A DNA stretch of 7,907 nucleotides, taken from contig JANXOQ010000402.1 in assembly GCA_025357775.1 (NCBI GenBank), positions 1-7,907 of the forward strand, given 5' to 3'. Positions 7,541-7,907 of the stretch are shown here, in pieces. The position numbers and the translations under genes were made by a program. The stretch is from Ferruginibacter sp. GTDB taxonomy: Bacteria > Bacteroidota > Bacteroidia > Chitinophagales > Chitinophagaceae. Under the pieces are notes generated by a model, which did not search any database, was not told the origin of the DNA, and saw only the letters and a program-made list of their open reading frames with translations. Each line of letters begins with the position of its first letter. Within the stretch, counting starts at the first letter, position 1.

Positions 7541-7610
7541 ATTCAAAAACAAATGTTCAATAATCATTTTAAAATGTTCAATAATTAATTTTGAATATTC
7601 AATATTCAAG
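7541..7610. repeat. Degenerate heptanucleotide tandem repeat (RTTCAAT-like)
   Basis: Ten consecutive 7-bp units can be laid out in register. Clear copies are ATTCAAA (7541), GTTCAAT (7555), GTTCAAT (7576), ATTCAAT (7597) and ATTCAAG (7604), with decayed units between. Consequently AAATGTTCAATAAT appears twice exactly 21 bp apart (7551-7564 and 7572-7585), and TTGAATATTCAA (7591-7602) is a perfect palindrome. The tract sits just after the response-regulator stop and before the convergent transposase. Function is unknown; it looks like an eroded simple-sequence array. Confidence 0.6.
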
Positions 7611-7716
7611 TTTGTTATTCCGAAATTTAATTGTTCTCATCAATAAGTATCCATACTAAAAATTCGTAAATATCATCAAACTTTAATAAAAAACATTTAC
7701 TGAAGTAGGCACTTAC

Positions 7717-7907
7717 TCACTCCATTTTTAATTGTGTTAAATAAACTGGTTTATGTTTAATCATTATACAAGTAATATTATGGAAAATACTTTCGAATGA
7801 TTTTATTCTATTAAACCTGTAACAATACTCATCTAAGTACGGTTGCAGATTTTTTACGCTATGATGTACTCCTCTGAGCCAAGCTTTAAGCATCATCACC
7901 TGTCTAT
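7717..7907 (-). CDS. IS1595-family transposase, C-terminal part (runs off the window)
   Basis: On the minus strand 62 codons are visible before the TGA at 7717-7719, and the frame stays open to the window edge, so the gene continues beyond 7907. The visible protein matches the C-terminal signature of IS1595/ISXO2-like DDE transposases: 'LKAWLRGVHHSV' followed by 'LQPYLDEYCYRFNR', then a tail with 'IMIKHKPVY'. The usual family form is roughly 'lK.wL.GthHgVs.kHLq.YLdEFcfRfNRR'. Two differences are a shortened loop after HHSV (no 'KKH' triplet) and 'FNRI' in place of 'FNRR'. The catalytic residues lie upstream and cannot be checked, so activity is undecided. The GTG at 7897-7899 is an internal Val codon, not a start. 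It is convergent with the response regulator gene. Confidence 0.82.
   Translation of the reverse strand, partial: RQVMMLKAWLRGVHHSVKNLQPYLDEYCYRFNRIKSFESIFHNITCIMIKHKPVYLTQLKME
7717..7907 (-). mobile_element. Partial insertion sequence, IS1595 family, ends unresolved
   Basis: The transposase fragment shows that an IS or its remnant enters the window from the right. The terminal inverted repeat should lie shortly left of 7717, but no matching opposite end is available in the window, so the boundary and target duplication cannot be placed. The base composition here (GAGCCAAGC, GTACGGTTGCAG) is somewhat less AT-rich than the neighbouring genes, consistent with foreign origin. Confidence 0.6.

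Noticed and set aside
7418..7609. Minus-strand 63-codon frame across the regulator end and repeat tract
   Set aside because: Its sequence is produced by the antisense of coding DNA plus the heptamer repeats (repeated IEH/NIEYS-like segments); no independent support.
7541..7610. CRISPR-like array from the repeated 14-mer
   Set aside because: The 21-bp spacing, 7-bp internal register and absence of distinct spacers or cas genes fit a simple tandem repeat.

Overview
This AT-rich window looks like chromosomal DNA of a member of the Bacteroidota, probably near the Chitinophagales or Sphingobacteriales. That is inferred from several features: a PorT-like outer-membrane barrel protein ending in Phe; weak or absent Shine-Dalgarno sequences with A-rich leaders; short boxes resembling the Bacteroidota -7 element TAnnTTTG; an AraC-type regulator of a kind I associate with this phylum; and a hybrid kinase whose HPt motif reads HKMIPSF. 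No rRNA, tRNA or CRISPR array is visible, and the species cannot be named.

Layout, left to right. 186-824 (+) encodes a secreted outer-membrane beta-barrel protein, followed by a long perfect hairpin (855-894). 916-1389 (+) encodes a Dps ferritin-like protein with an intact ferroxidase centre, followed by a convincing intrinsic terminator (1475-1514). About 385 bp without a gene then leads to an AraC-family regulator at 1775-2335 (+). Its N-terminal part looks like a heavy-metal-associated (HMA) domain with a reduced cysteine motif. From 2449 to 7529 (+) lies a two-gene signalling operon: a 1549-residue soluble hybrid histidine kinase (six PAS domains, one GAF, HisKA, HATPase, receiver, HPt) and, overlapping it by 4 bp, a receiver-only response regulator. 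The right edge holds a degenerate heptanucleotide repeat tract (7541-7610) and, on the minus strand, the C-terminal 62 codons of an IS1595-family transposase that runs out of the window.

How the parts fit. The kinase and regulator contain every residue needed for a four-step phosphorelay: His1053 to Asp1342 to His1484 inside the kinase, then Asp57 of the small regulator. No membrane segment or DNA-binding output domain is visible in either protein, so the input is probably cytoplasmic and the output probably a protein-protein contact. The barrel, Dps and AraC genes look like independent transcription units. Any link between them through iron, metal or oxidative stress is inference only. No clearly new multi-gene system is evident; the best leads are the HMA-like AraC regulator, the variant HPt and the repeat/IS junction on the right.
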